NCBI RefSeq assembly: GCF_003287935.1
Contig: NZ_CP030287.1
Coordinates: forward strand, 3,872,267 to 3,936,266
Direction: 5' to 3'
Origin: Streptomyces sp. ICC1
Lineage (GTDB): Bacteria; Actinomycetota; Actinomycetes; Streptomycetales; Streptomycetaceae
Length of the DNA stretch: 64,000 nt
Under the pieces are notes generated by a model. It did no database searches, was not told the origin of the DNA, and saw only the letters and a list, made by a program, of their open reading frames with translations. A program made the position numbers and the translations under genes. Shown here piece by piece: positions 42,077-53,361 of the stretch. Every line of letters starts with the position of its first letter. The stretch's first letter is position 1.

Positions 42077-42805
42077 TCAGTCCTCGGTGCCGGGCTTGGT
42101 GCCCCAGACGTAGACCGCGTCCCCCTCGGTGAGCAGGTTCCAGAGGCGTTCGGCGTCGGGGACGGAAAGGTTGACGCAGCCGGCGGAGCCGCCGTGGGCG
42201 TACAGGTCGCCGGGGCGGCCGTGCAGGGCTTGGCCCTCGTCGAAGAACTGGGCGTAGGGCATGGGGGCGTCGTCGTAGAGCGTGGACTTGTGGTCCTTGC
42301 TGCGCCAGTAGACCTCGTGCCAGCCGGGGCGGGTCTCCTCGTCGTCGCGGCCGGTGCGGACGGGCACCGGCGGGAAGACGATCCGCTCGTCGCGCTGCAC
42401 CCAGAGCAGTTGCCGCTCCATGTCCACGCAGGTCACCCGGTGCGGGCGGACGGGGCAGGCGCCGGCCGCGTTGGGGTCGGTGCGGGCGGCGACGGCGACC
42501 ATCGTCCGGTAGGTGACCAGTCCGGCGTACCCGTCGGCCGGCCGGATCCCGTTCGCCCGCTGGAACCCCCGGACCGCCTCGCAGTCCGCGGCGTCCTGGA
42601 CGCCGTCGGCCGGGCGCCGCAGGTGGCCCTCCAACTCCCGCTGGTAGGGGCCGGTCCCGGCGGTGCACGCCGCCGCCGCGCCGCCGCCGTTGTCGTCGGC
42701 TGCGGCGGCGGCGGCGGGTGGGGTCAGGGCCAGGGCCGACGCCGCGAGGATCGCGGCCGTGGCGGCCGCCCTGCCTATCGCGCCTGCCGCGTCGCCTGTG
42801 GTCAT
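42077..42805 (-). CDS. Secreted L,D-transpeptidase with peptidoglycan-binding domain
   Basis: This protein of 242 residues has a signal peptide (AAATAAILAASALALTPPAAA), a PG_binding_1-like domain (LEGHLRRPADGVQDAADCEA, VRGFQRANGIRPADGYAG) and a YkuD domain with GDLYAHGGSAGCVNLSVPDA carrying the catalytic His/Cys. The AGGAGG ribosome-binding site precedes ATG 42805 at good spacing. Unlike its two neighbours it is not a lipoprotein, so it is probably released or wall-bound. It lies between the Ig-YkuD enzyme and the SpaA-type surface protein. Confidence 0.9.
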   Translation of the reverse strand: MTTGDAAGAIGRAAATAAILAASALALTPPAAAAAADDNGGGAAAACTAGTGPYQRELEGHLRRPADGVQDAADCEAVRGFQRANGIRPADGYAGLVTYRTMVAVAARTDPNAAGACPVRPHRVTCVDMERQLLWVQRDERIVFPPVPVRTGRDDEETRPGWHEVYWRSKDHKSTLYDDAPMPYAQFFDEGQALHGRPGDLYAHGGSAGCVNLSVPDAERLWNLLTEGDAVYVWGTKPGTED

Positions 42806-42948
42806 GCGGGCCTCCTCGCGCCCGCCGAGCGGGCCGTCGGAGCCGAGCCAACCGGACCGGGCCGCACCCGGCGCGCCGGGTGCGCCGGCCGGGTCGCACG
42901 CCCACCCGGCCGGCCGCGGTGACCGGTCGGGCGGTGGTCAGCCGGTCG

Positions 42949-45126
42949 TCAGCCGGCGGTCGGACGCGGCTTCGGGCCCTTGCCCTTGCCCTTGCCGTGG
43001 TCGTCGCGCTTGTTCTGCAGGGTGACCACCAGGCGGTGGTCCGGGGTCGTCGCGTCCAGGTGGAGCGGACCGGTGACCCGGTTCGGCGGGAGGACGTAGC
43101 CCTCGGGGACGGCCGTCTCGACCACGTAGTACCAGCCCTCCGGCAGCCTCGGGAACTCGCAGACCCCGGTCCGGTCGGTCGCGCAGCCCGCCGACACCTT
43201 GCGGTCGGGGTTGATGCCGCGCGTCTGGAGGCCCCTGGTGTCGTTGGTCTCCCGCCACACCTCGAAGACGGCTCCGCGCAGCGGGCGCTTGGTCTTCGCG
43301 TCCTTCTTCAGGACCTTGATCGTCCCGGAGTGGTCGGGCTCCACGCGCTTGGCGTTGGTGACGTCGACGACGACGCCCGTCTGCACGTCACCGGCCCCGA
43401 GGTCGAACGGGGTGACCGGGTTCGCGGGCAGGTCGTAGCCGGCCGGCGCCTGCGTCTCCCGCCAGTAGTACCGCTCCCCCGCCGGGAGCCCGACCGTGCA
43501 GCTGCCCTGCGCGTTCGTCGTGCAGGTCTCGGGGCGCCTCTCGTCGGGCCGCTCTCCGCCGGGCTGCAGGCCCGTGGTGCCGTTGGCCTCGCGCCACAGC
43601 TCGAAGACCGCGCCGGGCAGCGGCGCCCCGCCGTCCTCGTCGGACTTGCGCAGCAGCACCCGGGCGATCTCGGGGATCCTCTCGTTGCTCATGCGGACGC
43701 GTACGCCGGCGGTGGCGTTCTGCGCGGTCAGCGTCAGCTCGGCGACGGGGCTGGGGGCGAGCTCGTATCCGTCCGGCGCCTTCGTCTCGCGCCAGTAGTA
43801 CGTGCCGAACGGGACGGTGCGGGTGCAGATGCCGCTCGCCGGGGTCACGCAGTCGGCGATCTTGGTGTCGCCGTCGGTGTCGGTGACCTGGGCTCCGTCG
43901 GTGCCGTTCGTCTCCTGCCACAGCTCGTACGTGGCTCCGGCCAGCGGCGCGTCCGCGCCGTCCTGCTTGAGGACGGAGACCGCACCCGTGGCCGGGACGT
44001 CGCCACCGCAGTCCGGCAGGCTGCCGTTGAAGGGGTAGGCGTGCAGTTCCTGGCCGCCGCCCGTGCCGCTGGTGTGGACGAGCTCGCCGGTGGTGAAGAA
44101 GCGGCCGTTGGTGCCGGGCAGGGTGAGGACGGTGCGCGAGGTCTGCTCGCCGACGAGCACACTGCCCTGGAACTGGCCGCTGCCCGTCAGGTTGACCGCC
44201 GTGGCGTCCGGGAAGTTCCACAGGAGCCGGGTGCGGTAGCCGTTCCACGGGTCGGCGGAGGGCCCGATGTCGTTGATGGTGCCGCTGTAGGTGTTGAGCG
44301 TACGGCTGGCGCCCAGGACGTTGACCAGGACGGTGGCCTCGGCGGGGATCCGGTCGAAGCGGATGCCGATGGCGCCGCGGGTCGGGCCGACCATGTCGAA
44401 TTCCACGTTGAAGACCTGGAGCTCGGACGTGCCGTCCCCGGTGAAGACGGTGGTGCCGTCCCGGTTGACGACGGTGCCCGTCGCCGTGCGCGGCGCCCCG
44501 TCGACCCGGGCGTAGCAGCGGCTGGCGGAGGTGAGCTCGTCGCGCAGGGCGGCGTACGGGGCGGCCGCGTTCAGGTCGGCCACCAGGGGGCCGGTGACGG
44601 TGCCGGGACCGGGGGCGGAGCCCGCGTGGCGGACCACGCCGCCGTCGGAGATCAGCCGCTGGCCGACCGCGATGTTCACGTCGCGGCCCGTGGTGAGGAA
44701 GTCCGAGCCGGCCGGGGGCCGCACGAGGGAGCCCGCGCCGACGATGCCGATGTTGTACCCGGCCCCGACCCCCGTCGCCAGGTTCTTGTTCTGGTCGAAG
44801 CTGCCGAGGACGACGACCTTGCCCTCGGCCTCGGCGGCGCGCTCGCGGACCAGGAAGTCGGCGCCGACGAAGATGTTGACGGCCTCGTCGTAGCCGTTGG
44901 CCTCGGTGTCGACCTCGATCGCCGGGAACGGGTCGGGGCACAGGGACCCGATGCAGGGGCCGAGTCCGCCCGGCAGCGGGGCCCGCAGGGCCGCGGCCTG
45001 CCGGGCCTGCGGCTGCCCGCCGCCGCCCGGGGCGGGCGGCGCCGCCAGGGCCGCGGGGGCACCTGCGGCCAGTACGGCCCCCAGGGCGAGACCCAAGGGC
45101 CCGAGGGTCCACTTCCTTGCTGACAT
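42949..45126 (-). CDS. Surface protein: choice-of-anchor A domain plus three SpaA-type domains
   Basis: This secreted protein of 725 residues (signal peptide MSARKWTLGPLGLALGAVLA ... AALA) has a large N-terminal choice-of-anchor A-type domain (YDEAVNIFVGADFLV, GKVVVLGSFDQNKN, GRFFTTGELVHTSGTG). Three prealbumin-like SpaA repeats follow, each with the pattern V-L-KxDxxxxxPLxGAxxELW and a YYWRETxAPxGY or YYVVETAVPEGY finish. SpaA domains often stabilise themselves by Lys-Asn isopeptide bonds. There is no LPxTG-type sorting signal or C-terminal membrane segment; the protein ends KGKGKGPKPRPTAG, a basic tail that may bind the anionic wall. Flanking L,D-transpeptidases suggest a wall-related role. 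Confidence 0.87.
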   Translation of the reverse strand: MSARKWTLGPLGLALGAVLAAGAPAALAAPPAPGGGGQPQARQAAALRAPLPGGLGPCIGSLCPDPFPAIEVDTEANGYDEAVNIFVGADFLVRERAAEAEGKVVVLGSFDQNKNLATGVGAGYNIGIVGAGSLVRPPAGSDFLTTGRDVNIAVGQRLISDGGVVRHAGSAPGPGTVTGPLVADLNAAAPYAALRDELTSASRCYARVDGAPRTATGTVVNRDGTTVFTGDGTSELQVFNVEFDMVGPTRGAIGIRFDRIPAEATVLVNVLGASRTLNTYSGTINDIGPSADPWNGYRTRLLWNFPDATAVNLTGSGQFQGSVLVGEQTSRTVLTLPGTNGRFFTTGELVHTSGTGGGQELHAYPFNGSLPDCGGDVPATGAVSVLKQDGADAPLAGATYELWQETNGTDGAQVTDTDGDTKIADCVTPASGICTRTVPFGTYYWRETKAPDGYELAPSPVAELTLTAQNATAGVRVRMSNERIPEIARVLLRKSDEDGGAPLPGAVFELWREANGTTGLQPGGERPDERRPETCTTNAQGSCTVGLPAGERYYWRETQAPAGYDLPANPVTPFDLGAGDVQTGVVVDVTNAKRVEPDHSGTIKVLKKDAKTKRPLRGAVFEVWRETNDTRGLQTRGINPDRKVSAGCATDRTGVCEFPRLPEGWYYVVETAVPEGYVLPPNRVTGPLHLDATTPDHRLVVTLQNKRDDHGKGKGKGPKPRPTAG

Positions 45127-45281
45127 GCCGCTCCGTCCGTTGCCTTCCGACCTGCCCGCACTGCTGCCCGTACAGGCTGGGGCCGGGTTTCGGCGCGGCG
45201 GACGAAGCGACACTCCCGCACTACGTCAAACCGGTATGACAATCACTCGACTGCTCGACCGGCCGACCGGCCGACGGCTCG

Positions 45282-46511
45282 TCAGCCGACGGCGGAGCCG
45301 GCGACCCACGCGGGCCAGGACATGTTCCAGCCGCCCAGCCCGTTGTCCGGAGCCACCGTCTTGTCCTGCGAGTTCACGACCTCGACCACGTCCCCGACCA
45401 GGGTCCGGTCGAAGAACCAGCCGGCCGGGGTGTCCGAGCCGCCGCCCTTGTTGTCGCGCAGCCCGATGCAGCCGTGGCTGGCGTTGGTGGAGCCGAAGGT
45501 GTCGGGGCTGGCCCAGTAGTTGCCGTGCAGGAAGGTCCCGGAGCGGGTCAGGCGCATGGCGTGCGGGACGTCGGGGATGTCGTACTCGCCGCCGAACCCG
45601 ACGGTCTGCCCGTTCATCCGGGTGACGTCGAAGAGCTCCATCACCACCATCTTGCCGTTGTACGTGGTGTTCTTCGGTGCCCCGGCGGTGATCGGGACGG
45701 TGGACAGCAGCTCGCCGTCGCGCCGGACCTCCATGGTGTGCGCGGCCGCGTCGACGGTGGAGATCTGGGAGCGGCCGACGGTGAAGCGAAGGGTCTTGTC
45801 CTGGATGCCGTACGAGCCGGGCGCGCCCTCCACGTCCCGCAGGCTCATCTTGACGGTGACCTCGGTGCCGGGCTTCCAGTACGCCTTGGGCCGGAAATCG
45901 AGGCGCTCGTCGCCGAACCAGTGGCCCGCCACCTCCACGGCCGGGTCGGAGGTGATGGTGATGGCCCGCTCCACATCGGCGCGGCGTTCGATCGACCGGT
46001 TGAAGCCGAAGGAGATGATCATTCCGGTGCCGACGGTGGAGCGGTTCTCCGGCTTGAAGTAGCCGATGAAGCGCTCCTCGGGAACATAGGTGGTGAAGGT
46101 GGTGTGCCGGGCCTGGCGGCGGTTGTGCCCGTCGAGCGCGACCGCGTCGACGGTGTACTTGGCCGCGAGCGCGAGCCGCCCGGCGGCCGGGTCGGGGCTC
46201 CAGCTGAGCCCGTCGACGGCGATGGCCCCGGGGACCTCCGCCTCCTGGGCGTCCTCCACCTTGGTGACCACGACGCGTTCGAGGCGGCCCTCGGGCACGG
46301 TGATCGTCAAAGGACCCTCGGCCGGCACGCCCTTGGCGTTGTCGTCCGGGGTGATCCGGATCGCCTCGTCCGGTGACCGGGGCTTGCCGGGCAGCTGGAT
46401 CTCGATCGGGGAGCCGCCGTCACCGGTGCATCCGGACAGGCCTCCGAGGAGGCCCGCCCATGCCGCCACGGCCGCCAAGCCCGCCCCTGCCCGCCTCGTC
46501 AGAAGAGTCAC
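45282..46511 (-). CDS. L,D-transpeptidase lipoprotein (second Ig-YkuD paralogue)
   Basis: This protein of 409 residues from GTG 46511 has a lipobox (WAGLLGGLSGCTGDG) and Ig-like domains (RITPDDNAKGVPAEGPLTIT; EERFIGYFKPENRSTVGTGM). The YkuD domain has GTFLHGNYW and NASHGCIGL, where His/Cys are catalytic. It is about 55-60% alike to the 40.7-42 kb enzyme by eye. It probably forms 3-3 peptidoglycan cross-links. A far upstream ATG (46841) gives an Arg/Pro-rich extension and was rejected. It is divergent from glgX. Confidence 0.9.
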   Translation of the reverse strand: MTLLTRRAGAGLAAVAAWAGLLGGLSGCTGDGGSPIEIQLPGKPRSPDEAIRITPDDNAKGVPAEGPLTITVPEGRLERVVVTKVEDAQEAEVPGAIAVDGLSWSPDPAAGRLALAAKYTVDAVALDGHNRRQARHTTFTTYVPEERFIGYFKPENRSTVGTGMIISFGFNRSIERRADVERAITITSDPAVEVAGHWFGDERLDFRPKAYWKPGTEVTVKMSLRDVEGAPGSYGIQDKTLRFTVGRSQISTVDAAAHTMEVRRDGELLSTVPITAGAPKNTTYNGKMVVMELFDVTRMNGQTVGFGGEYDIPDVPHAMRLTRSGTFLHGNYWASPDTFGSTNASHGCIGLRDNKGGGSDTPAGWFFDRTLVGDVVEVVNSQDKTVAPDNGLGGWNMSWPAWVAGSAVG

Positions 46512-46681
46512 GTTCCACCAACGACCGGGCCCCTCCGGGGGAAACGTGGGCGCGGCTCGAGTTCCAGGCAGAACAGTCCGGGCAGAACAGTGGGAAGGAC
46601 CAGACGGGGGCGGGCCCGGGCCGGGACGCCGGGGCCGCACTTTCCCACCCCTGCCGGTACCGAGAGCCGTGGAGGCGGGCA

Positions 46682-49060
<2,379 letters not shown>

Positions 49061-49121
49061 GGGGCCCGGGCCGGAGGTCTCGGACGTCCTGCGATGATGT
49101 GCCCTTCGTACGCACAAGCGC

Positions 49122-49871
49122 ATGACGGATGTTCGAGGGGTTGTGTCGATGGCGAGTGTGGGAACCGCTCTGCGGGAGCTGCGCGGGGCGCAGAAGCCGG
49201 CGAAGGGGGTGTCCCTCTATTCGCGGTACGTCAACCGGCCCGTGGGGCGGCTGCTGGCCGCCGGGTCGTACGCGCTCGGGCTCACCCCGAACCAGGTGAC
49301 CCTGATCAGCGCCGCCCTGAGCTTCGCCGGCGCGGCCGCCGTCGCGCTGGCCGCTCCCTCGTGGGGGCTGGGGGCCGCGGTGTGGGCGGCGCTCGCCGTC
49401 GGCTTCGCGTTCGACTCCGCCGACGGGCAGCTTGCCCGGCTGCGCGGCGGCGGCAGCGCGGCGGGCGAGTGGCTGGACCACGTCGTGGACGCCGCCAAGC
49501 TCACCTCGCTGCACTCCTGCGTGCTGATCGCCTTCTACCGCTTCCCCGAGGAGTACGGGACGGGCCGGGACGGCTGGCTGCTGGTGCCGCTGGCCTTCCA
49601 GTTCGCCTCCGTCGTGACCTTCTTCGGAGGCCTGCTGACCGAGAAGCTCAAGCCGAAGGCCGCCCCGGGCGGCCCCGCCGCCGAGCCGTCGGCGCTGCGG
49701 GCGGTGGCGCTGCTCCCCGTGGACTACGGGGTCTTCTGCATGGTGTTCCTGGTGCTCGGCGGCGCGGGGCTGTTCCGCTGGGCGTACGCCGGGATGGGCG
49801 TCATCGCCGCGCTGTTCCTGCTGGCGTTCCTCGCGAAGTGGTACCGGGAGCTCAGCGCGGCAGCACGCTGA
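49122..49871 (+). CDS. CDP-alcohol phosphatidyltransferase family protein
   Basis: This integral membrane enzyme has 249 residues and about six helices. The complete CDP-alcohol motif D-x2-DG-x2-AR-x8-G-x3-D-x3-D is present as DSADGQLAR...GEWLDHVVD. It transfers a phosphoalcohol from a CDP-linked donor, most often a CDP-diacylglycerol, to an alcohol. The product (for example phosphatidylinositol-type or wall-glycolipid) cannot be told from the sequence. The ATG at 49122 was used. The ATG at 49149, preceded by GAGGGG, is an equally good start. It is followed by a small hairpin and the rRNA stub. Confidence 0.87.
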   Translation: MTDVRGVVSMASVGTALRELRGAQKPAKGVSLYSRYVNRPVGRLLAAGSYALGLTPNQVTLISAALSFAGAAAVALAAPSWGLGAAVWAALAVGFAFDSADGQLARLRGGGSAAGEWLDHVVDAAKLTSLHSCVLIAFYRFPEEYGTGRDGWLLVPLAFQFASVVTFFGGLLTEKLKPKAAPGGPAAEPSALRAVALLPVDYGVFCMVFLVLGGAGLFRWAYAGMGVIAALFLLAFLAKWYRELSAAAR

Positions 49872-49953
49872 GCGGCGCGGCAGCACGCTGACCGGCGGTG
49901 CGCCGCACCGACCGGTGGTGCGGGGGGACGTCCGGCGCCGCACGGGGGCGGGC

Positions 49954-50046
49954 AAGGCTCCCAGTAGACGACTGGGTTGATAGGCCAGATGTGGAAGCCC
50001 GGTAACGGGTGGAGCTGACTGGTACTAATAGGCCGAGGGCTTGTCC
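49954..50046 (+). rRNA. 3' end of a 23S rRNA gene (about 93 nt only)
   Basis: AAGGCTCCCAGTAGACGACT + GGGTTGATAGGCC and GACTGGTACTAATAGGCCGA are the well-known final bases of bacterial 23S rRNA, and they lie a normal spacer ahead of a 5S gene. Upstream of 49954 the sequence is unrelated protein-gene flank, with no further 23S, no 16S and no tRNA. See the finding on possible assembly collapse. Confidence 0.88.
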
Positions 50047-50120
50047 TCAGTTGCTCGCGTCCACTGTGTTAGTTCTGAAGTAACGAACTGTGTTCATATC
50101 CGGTTGGTTAACTTCATAGT

Positions 50121-50241
50121 GTTTCGGTGGTCATAGCGTTAGGGAAACGCCCGGTTTACATTCCGAACCCGGAAGCTAAGCCTTTCAGCGCCGATGGTAC
50201 TGCAGGGGGGACCCTGTGGGAGAGTAGGACGCCGCCGAACA
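50121..50241 (+). rRNA. 5S rRNA
   Basis: This is a typical actinobacterial 5S sequence of about 121 nt. It runs from GTTTCGGTGGTCATAGCGTT to GGGAGAGTAGGACGCCGCCG + AAC. The terminal stem TTCGGTGG/CCGCCGAA pairs perfectly. The segment CCCGGTTTACATTCCGAACC appears to have one T more than the CCCGGTTACATTCC that I know from other Streptomyces 5S genes. Together with the truncated 23S this could mark a relaxed copy. Confidence 0.9.
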
Positions 50242-50252
50242 ATCATTGTGGG

Positions 50253-50295
50253 AAAGCCCCGCACCAGCCCTTTGGGGTTCGGTGCGGGGCTTTTC
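50253..50295 (+). terminator. rRNA operon terminator
   Basis: AAGCCCCGCACC / GGTGCGGGGCTT stem with a 15-nt loop followed by TTTTCTGCG, 12 nt past the 5S gene. Confidence 0.87.
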
Positions 50296-50357
50296 TGCGT
50301 TTACGGCCACATCGCCACCCCCGTACCGGCCGGCGGGTGACCCCGTCGAGCGCCTGG

Positions 50358-50693
50358 TCATGGCGGTGGGTTGGTCCCTCGGATGGTCTGCCAGCCGAAG
50401 CGCGGGGTGGCCGACGTCAGGAGTTGGATCCCTGTGCCCCGGAGGGTCACGAGTGCGGTGTGGACGGGGTCGAGTTCCCGGACCGGGCGTCCGAAGTAGG
50501 CGAGGATCTGCATCAGTTCCAGGTCGATGGCTTCTGCCGAGTCGCGGATCCGGTCGAAGCGGGCACCGCAGCGAACCGGCCCGAGCATGCAGCGTACGGT
50601 GGCGGTGACCTCGGCCGAGCTCACGATGGTGACCTGATCGATCTGCAGTTCCACCTCGACCACGTGACTGCCGAGGTTGAGGCGCTCGGTCAT
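50358..50693 (-). CDS. Hypothetical protein, 111 residues
   Basis: The ATG at 50693 opens MTERLNLGSHVVEVELQIDQ and continues VTATVRCMLGPVRCGARFD, DLELMQILAYFGRPVRELDP and ALVTLRGTGIQLLTS. The alternating apolar/charged pattern suggests a small beta-rich soluble protein. I do not recognise a family. Coding character is supported by the strong third-position GC. The gene lies downstream of the GYD-domain gene in the same direction, 55 nt apart, so the two may form an operon. Confidence 0.6.
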   Translation of the reverse strand: MTERLNLGSHVVEVELQIDQVTIVSSAEVTATVRCMLGPVRCGARFDRIRDSAEAIDLELMQILAYFGRPVRELDPVHTALVTLRGTGIQLLTSATPRFGWQTIRGTNPPP

Positions 50694-50748
50694 GCCGCCA
50701 CCTCGGTGCGCTCGACCAGGAAGCCGGTCAGAGCATCGCCCCGGATCG

Positions 50749-51078
50749 CTATGTGCCCGGCGCCCGGTACTGGACTCGTTCGGCTTTGCACAGGGCATCC
50801 ATGGTTTCTTCGACGGTCAGGAGGACTGTCGTCTCGAACGAGCTGAGCGCGCCGCCTCCGCCGATCGCCAGCGCGACCGCGGCCATGGACACGTTGTCGG
50901 GAGCCTCCCACAGGTTGTAGCCGTCGTGCGTGCCGAAGGCGTACCAGAAGCCGTGGAGCTTCCCGCCAACGGACTCGATGTACGACTGAGCAGCCTTTGA
51001 ACGGTCTTCGGGGTGGGCGATCATCCTCGCCCAAGTCTCCGGTGTGTAGCTGAAGCTCGATAGATAGAGCGGCATCAT
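50749..51078 (-). CDS. GYD-domain protein
   Basis: This 109-residue protein (or 108 from the second ATG at 51075) begins PLYLSSFSYTPETWARMIAH. Then come VGGKLHGFWYAFGTHDGYNL + WEAPDN and ALAIGGGGALSSFETTVLLT. This is the GYD domain pattern, named for the GxHDGY/GEYD motif. GYD proteins are small ferredoxin-like-fold dimers of unknown biochemical role. GGGAG lies just upstream of the ATG pair. Confidence 0.85.
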   Translation of the reverse strand: MMPLYLSSFSYTPETWARMIAHPEDRSKAAQSYIESVGGKLHGFWYAFGTHDGYNLWEAPDNVSMAAVALAIGGGGALSSFETTVLLTVEETMDALCKAERVQYRAPGT

Positions 51079-51352
51079 GTCTCCCTTTCGTTCCACCAAG
51101 GGATGCCCCGGCGGGGCGGAAAACGCGCCGGATCCGGCCCGTGTATCCCCCGAACGCCCGCTGGACCGGGGTTCGCGCGGCGTGGTCGGGGATTCGGCGA
51201 GGCGGTCCGGGTGATGTCGGTTCCGCACCGCAATGGGTGACGGGCTCCTCGGGAAACAGGGCGCGGTGGGGAGCTCAGGATCTTTCGATGTCCTGCGGAT
51301 GCCCGGCATGGGGTCCGGACGGATTTGCACTGACGGCTCGTAGGGTTGTCGC

Positions 51353-52081
51353 ATGGGCTACGACCTCGTCATCTTCGACAACGACGGCGTGCTGGTGGAC
51401 AGTGAGCCGCTCGCCAACAGCATCCTCGCCGGGTACCTGACCGAGCTGGGGCACCCGACCTCGTACGAGGAGTCGCTCCGCGACTACATGGGGGCCGCCG
51501 TGCACCGGGTGCACGACCTCGTGCTGGAGCGGACCGGGCAGTCGCTGCCGGGGGACTTCGACACGACGCTGCACGCCCGCACCTTCGCGGCCTTCGAGCG
51601 GGAGCTCAAGCCCGTGCCCGGTGTGGAGGGGGTGCTGGCGGCGCTGGTCGAGACCGGCACGGCGTACTGCCTCGCGTCCTCCGGGAGCCACGAGCGGATC
51701 CGGGTCGGCCACCGGGCGGCCGGGCTCGACGAGTGGTTCGAGGAGGAGTGGATCTTCAGCTCGGACGACGTCGGCAAGGGCAAGCCGGCCCCGGACCTGT
51801 TCCTGCACGCCGCCGACCAGATGGGCGTGGCCCCCGCCCGGTGCGTGGTCGTCGAGGACAGCCCACTGGGCGTCCAGGCCGCCCTCGCCGCGGGCATGGC
51901 CGTGTTCGGGTACACGGCGATGGTCCCCGCCGAGCGGCTGCCCGGCGCCACCGGGTACTTCGGCGACATGGGACAGCTGCTCGGGCTGCTCGGCCTGCAG
52001 GGCCACGAGAGCGGCCACGAGAGCCAGGGGGGCGGGTACCAGGGCGGCTACGCCGGCGGTCAGGGCGGTTTCAGTCACTGA
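51353..52081 (+). CDS. HAD-superfamily hydrolase, beta-phosphoglucomutase-like
   Basis: This protein of 242 residues has HAD motif I DLVIFDNDGVLVDSEPLANS, motif II CLASSGSHERI, the motif III Lys in GKGKPAPDLFLHAADQMGV and motif IV VVVEDSPLGVQAALAAGM. This is the layout of the phosphoglucomutase/phosphoglycolate-phosphatase subgroup acting on sugar phosphates. The C-terminus carries an odd Gly/His/Tyr/Gln-rich tail (GGGYQGGYAGGQGGFSH) not needed for the fold. It stands before an MFS gene in the same direction, 59 nt apart. Confidence 0.87.
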   Translation: MGYDLVIFDNDGVLVDSEPLANSILAGYLTELGHPTSYEESLRDYMGAAVHRVHDLVLERTGQSLPGDFDTTLHARTFAAFERELKPVPGVEGVLAALVETGTAYCLASSGSHERIRVGHRAAGLDEWFEEEWIFSSDDVGKGKPAPDLFLHAADQMGVAPARCVVVEDSPLGVQAALAAGMAVFGYTAMVPAERLPGATGYFGDMGQLLGLLGLQGHESGHESQGGGYQGGYAGGQGGFSH

Positions 52082-52140
52082 CCAGATCGATACGTGATCG
52101 CTCTACCCACCGGTAGGAGCGGCGCCTACGCTGTGCCGCC

Positions 52141-53361
52141 ATGACAGCAGACGCGCGGCTGGGCCGCGGGCGCGGGGCGTTGGGGTTCAGCTTCTTCGTG
52201 CAGGGCGTGGCCTTCGCGCTCCTCGTGACGCGGATCCCCGCCATCCAGGACCGGTACGGGATATCCGACGGGCTGCTGCCCGTCTTCCTCGCCGCCGTGC
52301 CGATCCTCGCCGGGGTGTCCAGCGTCGTCACCGAGCACCTGGTCAAGCGTGTCGCGCCCAGCACCGTACTGCGGTGGGCGCAGCCGCTGGTCCTGCTGTC
52401 GCTGCTCGGGGTCGGCGCCGGCAGCGAGATGTGGCACGTGGCCCTGGCGCTCGGGGCGTTCGGGCTGTTCGTGGGCGCGCTCGACGCGTCGATGAACATG
52501 CTCGGCGTGAGCCTGCAGGCCGCGTACGGGCGAAGCATCATGCTGGGGTTCCACGCGGCCTACAGCCTGGGCGGCATCCTCGGCGCCTCCGCCGCGTGGG
52601 CGGGGGCGCACTGGCACCTCGACCTGTTCACCTCCTACCTGCCGGCCGTCGTGATCCTGCTGCCGCTCGCGCTCCTCGCCAGCCGCTTCTACGTGGACCA
52701 GGACGCCAAGGCGGCGGCGGCCGGCGCGGAGAAGGGGCTGGGCCCCGGCGGGTTCAAGCTGCTGCTGCCGCTGTGCCTGGTGATGGCGTGCGCGTACATC
52801 GGGGACTCGACGGTCTCGAACTGGAGCGCCAAGTACCTCCAGGACGTCCTCGGCTCCTCCGAACAGCTCGCGACCGTCCCCTACAACGTCTACATGGTGA
52901 CCACCCTGCTCGGCCGGGCCGTCGGCGACCTCGGAGTGCGCCGCTTCGGGGCCGTGGCCGTCGTACGGATCGGGACGGTCGTCGCCGCCGGCGGGTTCGC
53001 GGTGGTCGCCGCGGCCCCCGGAGCGTGGGCGGGGATGCTCGGCTTCACCCTGCTGGGGATCGGGCTGTGCGTGATCGTGCCGCAGACCTTCGCCGCCGCG
53101 GGCAGGCTCTTCCCCCACGCTTCCGACACCGCGATCGCGCGGCTCAACATCTTCAACTACGTGGGGTTCCTGATCGGCGCGCCGCTCGTCGGCGGGATCG
53201 GGGACGTCTGGAACTACCGGGCCGCGATGCTCGTGCCGATGGTGCTCGTCCTCGTCACTCTTTTCCATGCCCGCTCGTTCGGTACGGGGACCGCCCGATA
53301 CGGTGTCGGGCATGAGCGGCCGCGGGTTGTTGATGTGGGACGAGGCGGTAACGAAGTATGA
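52141..53361 (+). CDS. MFS transporter
   Basis: This protein of 406 residues has twelve membrane segments. It starts GALGFSFFVQGVAFALLVTR and includes IGDSTVSNWSAKYLQDVLGS, a loop motif seen in YbjJ-like/fucose-permease-related MFS proteins. Its C-terminal 17 codons overlap the start of the deacetylase gene (53312). The overlap is likely real because the last membrane helix ends at about residue 380 and the tail is hydrophilic. Substrate unknown. Confidence 0.85.
   Translation: MTADARLGRGRGALGFSFFVQGVAFALLVTRIPAIQDRYGISDGLLPVFLAAVPILAGVSSVVTEHLVKRVAPSTVLRWAQPLVLLSLLGVGAGSEMWHVALALGAFGLFVGALDASMNMLGVSLQAAYGRSIMLGFHAAYSLGGILGASAAWAGAHWHLDLFTSYLPAVVILLPLALLASRFYVDQDAKAAAAGAEKGLGPGGFKLLLPLCLVMACAYIGDSTVSNWSAKYLQDVLGSSEQLATVPYNVYMVTTLLGRAVGDLGVRRFGAVAVVRIGTVVAAGGFAVVAAAPGAWAGMLGFTLLGIGLCVIVPQTFAAAGRLFPHASDTAIARLNIFNYVGFLIGAPLVGGIGDVWNYRAAMLVPMVLVLVTLFHARSFGTGTARYGVGHERPRVVDVGRGGNEV

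Noticed and set aside
49954..50046. Interpreting the 23S stub as an integration (att) site of a mobile element
   Set aside because: There is no integrase, excisionase pair or tRNA nearby, and the stub is followed by the normal spacer, 5S gene and terminator of an rrn operon. Assembly collapse or operon deletion explains it better.
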